Source: Gemmiger formicilis
Lineage (GTDB): Bacteria > Bacillota > Clostridia > Oscillospirales > Ruminococcaceae
DNA: 46,095 nt
NCBI RefSeq assembly: GCF_016900095.1
Contig: NZ_JACJJP010000026.1
Coordinates: forward strand, 1-46,095
Direction: 5' to 3'
Position 1 is the stretch's first letter; each line of letters starts with the position of its first letter. Under the pieces are notes generated by a model. It worked only from the letters and a program-made list of their open reading frames with translations, was not told the DNA's origin and ran no database searches. This document shows positions 24,558 through 33,380 of this stretch, one piece after another. Made by a program: the position numbers and the translations under genes.

Positions 24558-24586
24558 AGAATACCACACTCCCGGCATGGTTGCAA
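24558..24586 (-). promoter_or_regulatory. Promoter of the polysaccharide cluster
   Basis: Minus strand TTGCAA (24581-24586), 17-nt spacer, TATTCT (24558-24563), between the GT-C-like gene and the sugar transferase gene. No clear terminator precedes it, so the aromatic operon may also read through. Confidence 0.75.
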
Positions 24587-24607
24587 GGCAGACGCCCCGT
24601 TGCCGGT

Positions 24608-26677
24608 TTACTCAAAGAAGTATTCCCAGTCGAAATAGGTGGCTTCCACCGCGGCACTGTCCACGGTCACGCTGGCGGCATCCTGGGGCAGGGCTTCCAG
24701 GGTGATGACCCCCGTCCCGTCCGAGATGGTCACCGGCACGTTGTAGGTGCCCCGGTCGGTGGGCAGGAAGAAATTGCCCTGGTCGGGGTCGCGGCCGGCG
24801 GCTTCGCACAGCTGGTTTTCGGTCACCGGGGTGCAGAACAGGAAGCTGTGCAGCCCGCCCCGCAGGGCAAAGCCGCTGTCCACGGCGAAGGTATAGTTCA
24901 GGGTCACGTCCGCCACCCCGCAGAAGGTGGGATCGTCGGCGGTGACGGTGATGGTCACCGTCTTGCCGTCCTGGGCCAGGTCCACGGTACAGGGCTGGGC
25001 CAGGTCATTGCAGACGCCGGTGCGTTCCCAGAACAGGTGCATACCGCCGCTGTTGAAGGTGTTGGCCACCGGGGCCCACCAGCGGTACAGTTCCCGGTAG
25101 AACCACCAGTTGGCGTTGCGGCTCCACCGTTCGGACAGAGCCACCTTGGCGCTGGGGGTCACCACCCGGTCAAAACTGCCGGTCTGGAAGGCGGTGAGAT
25201 ACGCCAGCCGCTGCCGGTCCCCCATGGCGTGGATGATGTAATCCACCCCGGTGGGCTGCAGCTGGCCGGTCATGGCTTCCAGCGCGCTGGAATAGGTGCC
25301 GAAGAGGGTCTTGCCCTCGTTCATGGACTTTTCGGTGGCCAGCTTGTCCGCCTGGTCCCCGAACCAGCCGCCCAGTTCCGGCACATAGGTCAGGTCGCCG
25401 TGGCCGCCCAGGCGGCTTTGCACCTGTGTGGCCAGACCCACGGCCAGCACCCCGCAGGCCAGCAGAGCGCACAGGCCCTGTGCCCCCAGGGCTGCCAGGC
25501 GGCCGTATTTCCGGCGGCTGTTCAGCGGACGCCGGGCCAGGTCCAGCAGCACACGCAGCACAAACAGCGGCACCATCACGGCCAGCAGTGCCTGGGCGCC
25601 GCCGGTGGGGCCCCCTTCCCGGGAACCGGAAAGGATACAATACAGAAGATTCCACAAAGGCATACCCAGACACAGGGCAAACCCGGCCGCAGCCAGCACG
25701 GCGGAGCGGGCTGTGCGGCAGCGGAAGATGCCCACCGCAAACAGCACGGCCAGCACCAGGCAGACAGCCCCCGCGGGCTGGGGAATATAGTCGGTGAGAT
25801 AGCAGAGCTTGCCCTGGGCGGAGGTGCCGTAATACCACCCCTGGAAGGCACTGACCCCCCGGGTCTGCTGCAGCCAGGCGATGGGATGCCCATAGCTGAT
25901 GAGCAGCACTGACACACCCAGCGCCACACAGCTGATGAGGATGTACTGCCCCACCCGCAGCAGCACCTGTTTCCAGGCAGTGCCGTACTGCCGCAGCAGA
26001 AACAGGCCGTACCCCAGGGCCACCGAAAGATACATGGCGGCGCCCATATCGTTGCTCCAGGGCACCAGGAATCCCGCCACCGCGGGCACCAATACCCAGG
26101 GCGGCACCGCCCGGCCCCGGCCGGTGTGACAGCGGCGGGCAAACAGCCACAGACCCAGCAATATCAGCAGCACCACCAGGGTGAGCGCCGCGCCGCGCAT
26201 CATGCGGGCGCTGTTGCCGTTTCGGGCGGCGTATTCGATCAGGGGACGCACCTGAGTGTACAGGGGTACCTTCACATCGTGGGCGATGAGCAGGAACCAG
26301 GCGCACAGCGCCGGGCAGACCGCCGCGGCGCGGCGACCCCGGCCCAGCACCACCAGGCAAGCGGCCAGCACCAGCAGTTCAAAATAGAACCAGGTACAGA
26401 AGTTGGTGGCGAAAATGCTGCGGCCGAAGCTGTTGCCCAGCACCAGCAGCAGGGTTCCCACGCTGTACAGTTCCCCGGCTCCCAGGTACACCGCAAAATC
26501 CTGGTAGGGCGCCTGGCCGGCCAGCAGATGCCGCACCGGGTTGTAGTTCTGGAAATCGCCGTTCATGATCTCGTAGCTGGAATCGAAGTTGGCGTCCAGC
26601 CCATGGACGGCCGCCAGACCCGCCAGAATCACCAGCACAAAGGCCCAGGGTGCCAGGCGTTTCAGGGTTTGTTTCAA
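24608..26677 (-). CDS. Large polytopic membrane protein, GT-C glycosyltransferase-like
   Basis: 689 aa, TTG start at 26677 with AGGGAGAG upstream. About eleven to twelve hydrophobic segments in residues 10-430, then a non-membrane C-terminal domain of about 260 residues, probably outside. The first loop (DANFDSSYEIMNGDFQNYNP ... LLAGQAPYQDFAVYLGAGE) has the acidic residues and G-x-x-PYxD pattern seen in GT-C enzymes that use lipid-linked sugars. The C-terminal part contains WWFYRELYRWWAPVAN and beta-rich sequence. I infer a sugar transferase or polymerase acting outside. It lies 16 nt after the WYL gene and just before the polysaccharide promoter, linking both regions. Confidence 0.62.
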   Translation of the reverse strand: MKQTLKRLAPWAFVLVILAGLAAVHGLDANFDSSYEIMNGDFQNYNPVRHLLAGQAPYQDFAVYLGAGELYSVGTLLLVLGNSFGRSIFATNFCTWFYFELLVLAACLVVLGRGRRAAAVCPALCAWFLLIAHDVKVPLYTQVRPLIEYAARNGNSARMMRGAALTLVVLLILLGLWLFARRCHTGRGRAVPPWVLVPAVAGFLVPWSNDMGAAMYLSVALGYGLFLLRQYGTAWKQVLLRVGQYILISCVALGVSVLLISYGHPIAWLQQTRGVSAFQGWYYGTSAQGKLCYLTDYIPQPAGAVCLVLAVLFAVGIFRCRTARSAVLAAAGFALCLGMPLWNLLYCILSGSREGGPTGGAQALLAVMVPLFVLRVLLDLARRPLNSRRKYGRLAALGAQGLCALLACGVLAVGLATQVQSRLGGHGDLTYVPELGGWFGDQADKLATEKSMNEGKTLFGTYSSALEAMTGQLQPTGVDYIIHAMGDRQRLAYLTAFQTGSFDRVVTPSAKVALSERWSRNANWWFYRELYRWWAPVANTFNSGGMHLFWERTGVCNDLAQPCTVDLAQDGKTVTITVTADDPTFCGVADVTLNYTFAVDSGFALRGGLHSFLFCTPVTENQLCEAAGRDPDQGNFFLPTDRGTYNVPVTISDGTGVITLEALPQDAASVTVDSAAVEATYFDWEYFFE

Positions 26678-26693
26678 GATGCAGGCTCTCCCT

Positions 26694-27689
26694 TCAGCGG
26701 TAAATCGTTTGCAGGGTGTCCAGGGTCTTGCGCATTTCGGCGCGCACTTCCGGCGGGGAGAGGATCTCCACCCCGGTGCCGAACCCGGCCACCCAGCCGA
26801 AAAACTGCGGGCTGATCTGCACGTCCACCGTCAGGGTAAAGTGCTCCCCGCCGGTGAAGGGCACCAGGGTTGGCCCGGTGCCGAAACGGTCGATCATTGC
26901 CCCCGCAAACCGGTTTTCGCATTTCAGCGTCACCTTTTTCAGCGGACCGTTGAACATGCCGAACATCTGCTGGGTGTAGGCGTTCACGTCAAAGTTGGCG
27001 TACTCGTCGGCTCCTTCCCGGGGTACGTCGGGGATGGGTTCCACCTTCTGCATCTTGTCCACCCGGTAATGGCGCAGGTGGCCTTCGGTGTAGGCGATGA
27101 GATAATAGTTTCCGTTTTCCCACACCAGCGCCCAGGGACTGACCCGGTACAGCATACCGCCGTGGCGGGGCACCATCTGTTTTTGCAGATTCCAGTCGCA
27201 ATAGCGGAACTGCACCTGCACCCCGGTGGTAATGGCGGTGTGCAAAGCATCCACACTGTACAGGATCTTTTCGTCCTGGCTTTTCACCCGGCCGGAAACC
27301 AGCACCGTACGGTCCAGCTCCGCCTGACGGTAACGGGAGGTAAAGCGGCCCAGCTTTTCAATGAGAGTGCGGCTCTTGCGGGCGGTGATGAACTTGCTGG
27401 CATACACGGCGTCCACCAGCAGCTTGAGTTCGGCGAACTCAAAGGGGGTGTCGGTCATGTAGTACCCGCCGCCGCGGCCGCGCTGCTGCACGATCTCAAA
27501 GGGTGCACCGGGCATGGAATTGATGGTCTGGATGTCGTCGTACACACTCTTGCGCTCGGCATCCACACCCCGCTCCCGCAGCAGCTCCACCAGATGGGGC
27601 ACACTCAGGGGGTGTTGTTCGTCCGTCTCACGGGAGAGGATTTCCAGCAGAGTCAACAGTTTGAGTTTTTGTCCTTCTTTGCGGGGCAT
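26694..27689 (-). CDS. WYL-domain transcriptional regulator
   Basis: 331 aa. N-terminal winged helix (about 8-65; SVPHLVELLRERGVDAERKSVYDDIQTIN), central WYL domain (about 145-225: RVSPWALVWENGNYYLIAYTEGHLRHYRVDKM) and C-terminal WCX domain (about 250-325). Such proteins bind DNA and are thought to sense nucleotides or nucleic acid through WYL. Targets are unknown. It lies 18 nt after tyrA and 16 nt before the GT-C-like gene on the same strand, so it is probably transcribed with the aromatic operon. Confidence 0.9.
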   Translation of the reverse strand: MPRKEGQKLKLLTLLEILSRETDEQHPLSVPHLVELLRERGVDAERKSVYDDIQTINSMPGAPFEIVQQRGRGGGYYMTDTPFEFAELKLLVDAVYASKFITARKSRTLIEKLGRFTSRYRQAELDRTVLVSGRVKSQDEKILYSVDALHTAITTGVQVQFRYCDWNLQKQMVPRHGGMLYRVSPWALVWENGNYYLIAYTEGHLRHYRVDKMQKVEPIPDVPREGADEYANFDVNAYTQQMFGMFNGPLKKVTLKCENRFAGAMIDRFGTGPTLVPFTGGEHFTLTVDVQISPQFFGWVAGFGTGVEILSPPEVRAEMRKTLDTLQTIYR

Positions 27690-27707
27690 AGCGGTTTCCT
27701 CCTCGCG

Positions 27708-28559
27708 TTATTTTTTGTCGAAGGCTTCACGGCGCTTGGTGGAAAGGCGGAACATCTCTTCCAGGCCTTCCCGGTCTCCGGCGGCCAGGCGGTCACGCAG
27801 ACGATCCAGCGCGGCGGAGAACATGTCGATCTCGCCGATGAGGTTGTCCTTGTTCCACAAGAACAGTTCCGCCCACATCTTGTCGTTGATGCGTGCAATC
27901 CGGGTCAGATCCCGGAAGGAATCCCCGGTGTAGCAGGCCAGTTCGGAGTTGTCCGAAGCACACATCAGGCAGACGGCAATGGCATGGCACAGCTGGCTCA
28001 CATAGCCGATCATCCGGTCGTGCTCGGCGGGGGTCAGGGTGGTGATGCGGGCAAAGCCCAGCACCCCGGCCAGGTCTTTGCACCATTGGATGGCTTCGGG
28101 AGTGTTCCTGTCGGTGGGGGTGATGATGAAGTTGGCGGGGGCAAAATCCACCTCGGCACTGTGGGTGATGCCGCTGGTTTCCCGACCGGCCATGGGATGG
28201 CTGGAGATGAACTCCACGCCCTCGGGCATCATGGCCTGTACCGGGCCCACCACCCCGCGCTTGACTCCGGACACATCGGTGACCAGGGTGCCGGGGCGCA
28301 GCAGGTGGCCGTACTGCCGCACCCAATCCAGGAAGGCGGTGGGGTACAGCCCGAAGATGACCCGGTCCGCCCCGGTGACCAGCGCTTCAAAGTCATGGTC
28401 GGCACCGGCGCAGATATATTCCTTTTCCAGGGCCCAGGCCACGGCGGCGGGGTCCTTGTCGATGCCGGTGACCCGGTATCCCTTGCCGGAAAGAACCTGG
28501 GCGTATTTGCCGCCCAGCAGACCCAGGCCTACAATGAGATAGGTATGACTGTGATCCAT
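27708..28559 (-). CDS. tyrA: Prephenate dehydrogenase
   Basis: 283 aa from ATG at 28559. A GTG at 28574 is also in frame and overlaps the aroA stop; neither start has a strong binding site, so the start is uncertain by five codons. Converts prephenate to 4-hydroxyphenylpyruvate for tyrosine. NAD-binding motif VGLGLLGG (10-17), acidic residue after the second strand in TGIDKDP, and catalytic His121 in SSHPMAGRE. It is a monofunctional enzyme with no chorismate mutase or ACT domain, so feedback by tyrosine through ACT is not expected. Confidence 0.93.
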   Translation of the reverse strand: MDHSHTYLIVGLGLLGGKYAQVLSGKGYRVTGIDKDPAAVAWALEKEYICAGADHDFEALVTGADRVIFGLYPTAFLDWVRQYGHLLRPGTLVTDVSGVKRGVVGPVQAMMPEGVEFISSHPMAGRETSGITHSAEVDFAPANFIITPTDRNTPEAIQWCKDLAGVLGFARITTLTPAEHDRMIGYVSQLCHAIAVCLMCASDNSELACYTGDSFRDLTRIARINDKMWAELFLWNKDNLIGEIDMFSAALDRLRDRLAAGDREGLEEMFRLSTKRREAFDKK

Positions 28560-28566
28560 CCAAACG

Positions 28567-29856
28567 TCACTCACTTTCCACCAGATCGATCTTGGCGCCC
28601 AGAGAGCGCATAACCGTAAAGAAATCCGGCCAGCTCTTGCGCACGGCCTCGGCCCCCCGGATGGTGGCCGGTACCCCGGCGGCCAGCGCCGCCACCGTCA
28701 GCGCCATGACGATGCGGTGGTCGTTGTGGCCGGACAGGGGTTCGGCGGGGGCATGCAGCGCCCCGCCCGTCATGGTCAGGGTATCCCCCTCCACCTGCAC
28801 CTGGCCGCCCATCTTGGCCAGTTCCAGCTGCATGGAAGCAATGCGGTCGGATTCCTTGATGCGCAGACGTCCGGCGTTACGGATGGTGGTGGTGCCGCCG
28901 CACAGGCAGCCCAGGGCGATGAGCACCGGGCCCAGGTCGGGGCAGTCGGCCAGGTCGATCTCCCCGGCCTTCAGCAGGCCGCGGGAGAAGCGCAGCCCGC
29001 CGTTGACGTTGGCGATCTTGCCGCCGAAACTTTTGAGGATGTCCAGGATGACCCGGTCCCCCTGGCGGCTGGCCGGGTCCAGGCCGGACACGGTGATGCC
29101 GCCCAGCAGCACCCCCAGCACGGCCAGAAAGGCCGCCTGGCTGTAGTCCCCTTCCACCGCCATATCGCAGGGCAGGTAGCGCTGGGGCGCGGCAATGCGG
29201 TAGATGACCCCGCCGTTTTTCTTGGCTCGCTGGGTCACCTTGACCCCGAACCGCTGCATGGCGGCGATGGTCAGATCCACATAGCTGCGGCTCTCGTAGG
29301 GGGGCAGCACCTCGATGGTGGTCTCGGATTCCAGCAGCGGCGCCGCAAACAGCAAGCCGCTGATGAACTGGCTGGACACGTCCCCGGGCAGGGTGAGCCC
29401 GCCGGGGCGCAGCCGCCCGAAGACGGTGATCCCCTCGCCGGACTGCTCAAACCGCAGTCCCTGGCGGTTGAACAGCATGCGGTAGACTTCCTGGGGACGG
29501 TCCATGAGCCGTCCCGCCCCGGTAAACCGGATTTTCTGCCCGGTGAGGCTGAACACCGGGATCAGGAACCGCAGGGTGCTGCCGCTTTCATTGCAGAAAA
29601 CCGGGCGGGTGACGGTGGGAAAACCGTCCGTTCCCAGCCCCTTGATGACCACAGCGTGCTTATCCTGTTCCACGCGGGCGCCCAGCTGGCACACCGCTCC
29701 CAGGGTGGCACGGATGTCGTCGGAATATTCGATATTGTCAATGCGGCTGGTGCCGCCGGCCAACGCCGCGCACAGCACCGCCCGGTGCGCCGCGCTCTTG
29801 CTGGGGGGTACACAGGCCGTGCCGGACAACCGGCTGGCATGCAGGATTGCGTCCAA
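28567..29856 (-). CDS. aroA: 5-enolpyruvylshikimate-3-phosphate synthase
   Basis: 429 aa from a TTG at 29856, 7 nt after AGGTGG. Upstream in-frame codons give no family sequence, and 429 aa is the normal length. Joins PEP to shikimate-3-phosphate. Substrate motifs: PPSKSAAHRAVL with Lys20 and Ser21, NESGSTLRFL, GRLMDRPQ, DVSSQFISGLL, the VEGDYSQAAF region, and the late RLRIKESDR and NDHRIVMAL with the catalytic acids and arginines. The phosphoenolpyruvate loop reads NESGSTLRF rather than NAGTAxR, as in class II (glyphosate-tolerant type) enzymes; that subclass call is tentative. Confidence 0.94.
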   Translation of the reverse strand: MDAILHASRLSGTACVPPSKSAAHRAVLCAALAGGTSRIDNIEYSDDIRATLGAVCQLGARVEQDKHAVVIKGLGTDGFPTVTRPVFCNESGSTLRFLIPVFSLTGQKIRFTGAGRLMDRPQEVYRMLFNRQGLRFEQSGEGITVFGRLRPGGLTLPGDVSSQFISGLLFAAPLLESETTIEVLPPYESRSYVDLTIAAMQRFGVKVTQRAKKNGGVIYRIAAPQRYLPCDMAVEGDYSQAAFLAVLGVLLGGITVSGLDPASRQGDRVILDILKSFGGKIANVNGGLRFSRGLLKAGEIDLADCPDLGPVLIALGCLCGGTTTIRNAGRLRIKESDRIASMQLELAKMGGQVQVEGDTLTMTGGALHAPAEPLSGHNDHRIVMALTVAALAAGVPATIRGAEAVRKSWPDFFTVMRSLGAKIDLVESE

Positions 29857-29899
29857 ACTGACACCACCTTCTGTACAGGATTTTTTCTGCCGATCAGCC

Positions 29900-30916
29900 T
29901 TACATATCCCGGCCGATGGCGGCGGCCACCTTGCGGCACTTGGCCACGGTCTCGGCAAACTTGTCCGGCTTCAGGCACTGGGCGCCGTCGCTCCAGGCGC
30001 ACTGCGGGTTGTCGTGCACTTCGATCTCCAGACCGTCGGCACCGGCAGCCACCGCCGCCAGGGCCATGCTTTCCACGTACTTGTAGTCGCCGGTGGCATG
30101 GCTGGGGTCCACGATGACGGGCAGGTGGGTCTTTTCCTTGATGACCGGCACAGCGGACAGGTCCAGGGTGTTGCGGGTGTACTTTTCGAAGGAGCGGATG
30201 CCGCGCTCGCAGAGGATGACCTTCTCGTTGCCGCCGGCCATGATGTACTCGGCGGACATGATCCACTCTTCGATGGTGTTGGCAAAGCCGCGCTTGAGCA
30301 GGATGGGCTTGGTCATCTTGCCCACTGCCTTGAGCAGCTGGAAGTTCTGCATGTTGCGGGCGCCGATCTGCACGATGTCCACGTATTCCTCGAACTCGTC
30401 GATGTGGGTTTCGTCCATCAGCTCACTGACGATGGGCAGGCCGGTGACTTCCCGGGCCTTGACCATGTCCATAATACCCTCGGTGCCCAGGCCCTGGAAG
30501 GAATAGGGGCTGGTGCGGGGCTTGTAGGCGCCGCCGCGCAGGAAGTTGGCGCCGCCCTCCTTGACCAGCTTGGCCATCTTGATGATATGGTCCTCCCCTT
30601 CCACGCTGCAGGGGCCGGCCATGACCACCACCGGGGATTTGCCGCCGATCTTGATGCCGTTCACATCAATGACGGTGTCGTCGGGGTGGAACAGGCGGTT
30701 GGCCCGCTTGTAGGGGGCGGACACACGGGTAACGTTCTCCACCCAGGGGTTGGCCAGCACGTCCTTCTCGGCGATCTTGGTGGTGTCGCCCACCAGGCCG
30801 AAGACGTTGTAGTCGGTACCACGGATCAGGGTGACCGAAAGGCCCTGCTTCTCGAAGCTGTCAATGATGCGGTCCAGTTCGACCTGGGGCGTGCCCTTTT
30901 TGGTAGAAATAATCAT
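29900..30916 (-). CDS. aroF: 3-deoxy-7-phosphoheptulonate (DAHP) synthase, class I-beta
   Basis: 338 aa. First step of the shikimate pathway, from PEP and erythrose-4-phosphate. N-terminal ferredoxin-like regulatory domain (1-70, IISTKKGTPQVELDRIID ... FGLVGD) as in the Thermotoga-type enzyme, where it mediates feedback by Tyr/Phe. Catalytic barrel: VMAGPCSVEG (98-107), FLRGGAYKPRTSPYSFQG, QIGARNMQNF, LLKRGF, CERGIRSFEKYTRNT, VDPSHATGDYKYV, LEIEVH. All active-site and metal residues seem present. The electron-dense context (pheA, aroB and others) confirms the role. Confidence 0.95.
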   Translation of the reverse strand: MIISTKKGTPQVELDRIIDSFEKQGLSVTLIRGTDYNVFGLVGDTTKIAEKDVLANPWVENVTRVSAPYKRANRLFHPDDTVIDVNGIKIGGKSPVVVMAGPCSVEGEDHIIKMAKLVKEGGANFLRGGAYKPRTSPYSFQGLGTEGIMDMVKAREVTGLPIVSELMDETHIDEFEEYVDIVQIGARNMQNFQLLKAVGKMTKPILLKRGFANTIEEWIMSAEYIMAGGNEKVILCERGIRSFEKYTRNTLDLSAVPVIKEKTHLPVIVDPSHATGDYKYVESMALAAVAAGADGLEIEVHDNPQCAWSDGAQCLKPDKFAETVAKCRKVAAAIGRDM

Positions 30917-30963
30917 GATACATGTCCCTCTCTCTATATTTTTGGTTTGGCGACGGTACGGCG

Positions 30964-32220
30964 TCAGCGGGTATAATCAAAGGTTTTTTCAAAAGCGGCC
31001 CGGGCGGCGTTCACCGCGTTGGTCAGGGTGGAGGTGTTGTCCACCACGGCGTCGGCAGCGGCACGGTAGGCAGGTTCCCGCTCGGCTTCCATCTTGCGCA
31101 GAGCTTCCCGGCCGGTGGACAAAGGACGGCCGCCCATGGCCAGGAATTCCACCGGGCGGCGCACCCACAGCACCGGGCCGTTCTGGCGCAGCATCCGGGT
31201 GTTGCCGGGGGTCTTGACCACGCCGCCGCCGCAGGCGATGACCTGGCCGCCCCGCTTGGAGACTTCCGCCAGGGCGTCCGCTTCATACCGGCGGAAAGCC
31301 GCCTCCCCTTCCCGGGCAAAGATGTCGGGAATGGGCATACCGGCGTGCTGCTCGATCCATTCGTCCAGGTCCACGTAGGGCTTGTTCAACGCCCTGGCCA
31401 GGCCTTCGCCCACCGTGCTCTTGCCGCAGCCCGGCATACCGATGAGGGAAACATTGCTCAGGTCCCGCTTCAGATCCCGGCTGGTGGTGCGGATGAAGGC
31501 TTCCTTGTCCATCTTGGTGCCGGTGAACAGCTCGGAGGCGTAGGCCGCCTGGGCCACCAGCATCTCAAAGCCGCAGTAGGCCGGAATGCCCCGGTCCTCC
31601 GCCCGCAGCAGCAACTCGGTGCGGAAGGGGTTGTACACCACATCCAGCACCGCCTTCAGCTTGGGCAGGCCGCTGATGTCCAGCAGGCACTCCCCCACGT
31701 TGGGGAACATGCCCGCCGGGCTGGTGTTGACGATGATCTCGGCGTCCTTGCACTGGGCCGCCTGGTCATAGGTCAGGGTGCCTTTGCCGCCCCGGCGGCT
31801 GACCGGCAGCACCGCCTTGGCGCCGGCGTCCTTGCAGACGGCGGTGACGGTGGCGCAGGTGCCGCCGGTGCCCAGCACCAGCACGGTGCGCCCGGCGAAA
31901 TCGATGCCGTGGCGGCGGGCCAACCAGGCAAAACCGGCATAGTCGGTGTTGTAGCCGTAGAGGCGGCCGTCCCGCTGCACCACGGTGTTCACCGCCCCGA
32001 TGGCCTTGGCCGCCGGGTCGATGACGTCGCAGTATTCCATGACCAGCTTTTTGTACGGGATGGTCACGTTGATGGCCTTGAAGGCCCGGGCCTGCAGAAA
32101 GGCGCGGGCGTCGGCCTCGGTGGGCAGTGCCTTGAGCTCATAGGCGTAGCCCCCCGCCTTGTTGTGGATCTGCCGGGAATAGCTGTGCCCCAGCTTGGCC
32201 CCGATCAAACCGTATTCCAT
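30964..32220 (-). CDS. aroE-aroK: Shikimate dehydrogenase - shikimate kinase fusion
   Basis: 418 aa from ATG at 32220, GGGGAG 9 nt upstream. Two enzymes in one chain. Residues 1-245 are AroE: GHSYSRQIHN, NVTIPYKK with Lys57, GAVNTVV, GYNTDYAGF with Asp93, NADP motif VLGTGGTCAT. Residues about 252-418 are AroK: Walker A GMPGCGKST (261-269), VDLDEWIE, FAREGEAAFRRYE, ACGGGVV, WVRRPVEFLAMGGRPL. The chain would make shikimate from 3-dehydroshikimate and phosphorylate it. AroE-AroK in this order is known in some Clostridia but is not the common arrangement. Active residues of both halves are intact. Confidence 0.93.
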   Translation of the reverse strand: MEYGLIGAKLGHSYSRQIHNKAGGYAYELKALPTEADARAFLQARAFKAINVTIPYKKLVMEYCDVIDPAAKAIGAVNTVVQRDGRLYGYNTDYAGFAWLARRHGIDFAGRTVLVLGTGGTCATVTAVCKDAGAKAVLPVSRRGGKGTLTYDQAAQCKDAEIIVNTSPAGMFPNVGECLLDISGLPKLKAVLDVVYNPFRTELLLRAEDRGIPAYCGFEMLVAQAAYASELFTGTKMDKEAFIRTTSRDLKRDLSNVSLIGMPGCGKSTVGEGLARALNKPYVDLDEWIEQHAGMPIPDIFAREGEAAFRRYEADALAEVSKRGGQVIACGGGVVKTPGNTRMLRQNGPVLWVRRPVEFLAMGGRPLSTGREALRKMEAEREPAYRAAADAVVDNTSTLTNAVNAARAAFEKTFDYTR

Positions 32221-32251
32221 GCGCAAATTCTCCCCTTTCCCTGCCGATGGT

Positions 32252-33364
32252 TTATACTTGCGGCAGGCCGTGCTTCTGTGCCAGCGTGCCGTAACGAATG
32301 CTGAGTAGATCCAGGATGCCGAAGGCCGTCAGGCTGTTCTGCACCACCGCCGCCCGGGGCACGATGCAGGGATCGTGCCGGCCCTTGATCTGGATTTCGG
32401 CGTCCTGCCGGGCGGGATAGTCCACCGTGTCCTGGGCACGGTAGATGCTGGGGGTGGGCTTGACCACCGTGCGCAGCACGATGGGCATGCCGTTGGTGAT
32501 GCCCCCGTTGATGCCCCCGTTGCGGTTGGTGGCGGTGATGATTTTTCCGTCCCGCATGCGGAAGGCGTCGTTGGCCTGGCTGCCCCGCAGGTCGGCAAAG
32601 CCGAACCCGGCGCCGAACTCGATGCCCTTGACGGCGGGCACCGCAAACAGCAGGTGGGCCAGGGTGCTCTCCACGCTATCGAACCAGGGTTCGCCGATCC
32701 CGGCCGGGAGGCCGGTAACCACCGTTTCCAGAATGCCGCCCACGCTGTCACCCTCGGCCCCGGCGGCACGGATGGCCGCCTGCATGGGGGCTTCCTTATC
32801 GGGGTCCAGCAGGGCGAAATGCCCCGGTTCCGGTTCGGGCATGACCAGCCCGGCGGCGCTGGACAGAGGGGCGTCTTCCACCCCCGCACAGGCGGCGATG
32901 TGGGTGTACACCCGGATGCCCAGGCCCTGCAGGGCCTGTTCGCAGATGGCCCCGGCGGCCACAGCGGCCGCGGTGATCCGGCCGGAGAAATGTCCCCCAC
33001 CCCGGGCGTCCTGGTAGCCTTCGTACTTTTCGAAGGCGGTGTAATCCGCATGGCCGGGACGCAGCAGGGCGGCGGTTCTGGCATAGTCGCCGCTGCGGGT
33101 ATTGGTGTTGCGCACCATCAGAGTCAGAGCGGTGCCGGTGGTGTGACCGTCCAGCACGCCGGACAGAAACTCCACCTCATCCGGCTCGGTGCGGGCGGTG
33201 GAAAGGCCGTCTCCCCGGGCCCGGCGGCGGTCCATGCGGGTATTGATGAAGTCGGTGTCCACCGGCAGACCGGCGGCCAGGCCGTCCAGCACGGCGCCGA
33301 TGGCCGGGCCGTGGCTTTCGCCGAAGATGGTCAGGGACACCGCACTGCCAAAGGTATTTTTCAT
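32252..33364 (-). CDS. aroC: Chorismate synthase
   Basis: 370 aa. Makes chorismate from EPSP with reduced FMN. Family marks: NTFGSAVSLTIFGESHGPAIGAVLDG at the start, MDRRRARGDGLSTARTEPDEVEFLSGV, LRPGHADYTAFEKYEGYQDARGGGHFSGR, VKGIEFGAGF, NRNGGINGGITNGMPIVLR and GRHDPCIVPRA. It begins 16 nt after aroB. Full length, with no visible flavin reductase domain, so it depends on FMNH2 from the cell. Confidence 0.97.
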   Translation of the reverse strand: MKNTFGSAVSLTIFGESHGPAIGAVLDGLAAGLPVDTDFINTRMDRRRARGDGLSTARTEPDEVEFLSGVLDGHTTGTALTLMVRNTNTRSGDYARTAALLRPGHADYTAFEKYEGYQDARGGGHFSGRITAAAVAAGAICEQALQGLGIRVYTHIAACAGVEDAPLSSAAGLVMPEPEPGHFALLDPDKEAPMQAAIRAAGAEGDSVGGILETVVTGLPAGIGEPWFDSVESTLAHLLFAVPAVKGIEFGAGFGFADLRGSQANDAFRMRDGKIITATNRNGGINGGITNGMPIVLRTVVKPTPSIYRAQDTVDYPARQDAEIQIKGRHDPCIVPRAAVVQNSLTAFGILDLLSIRYGTLAQKHGLPQV

Positions 33365-33380
33365 CGGTGGTCAGGCCCCC

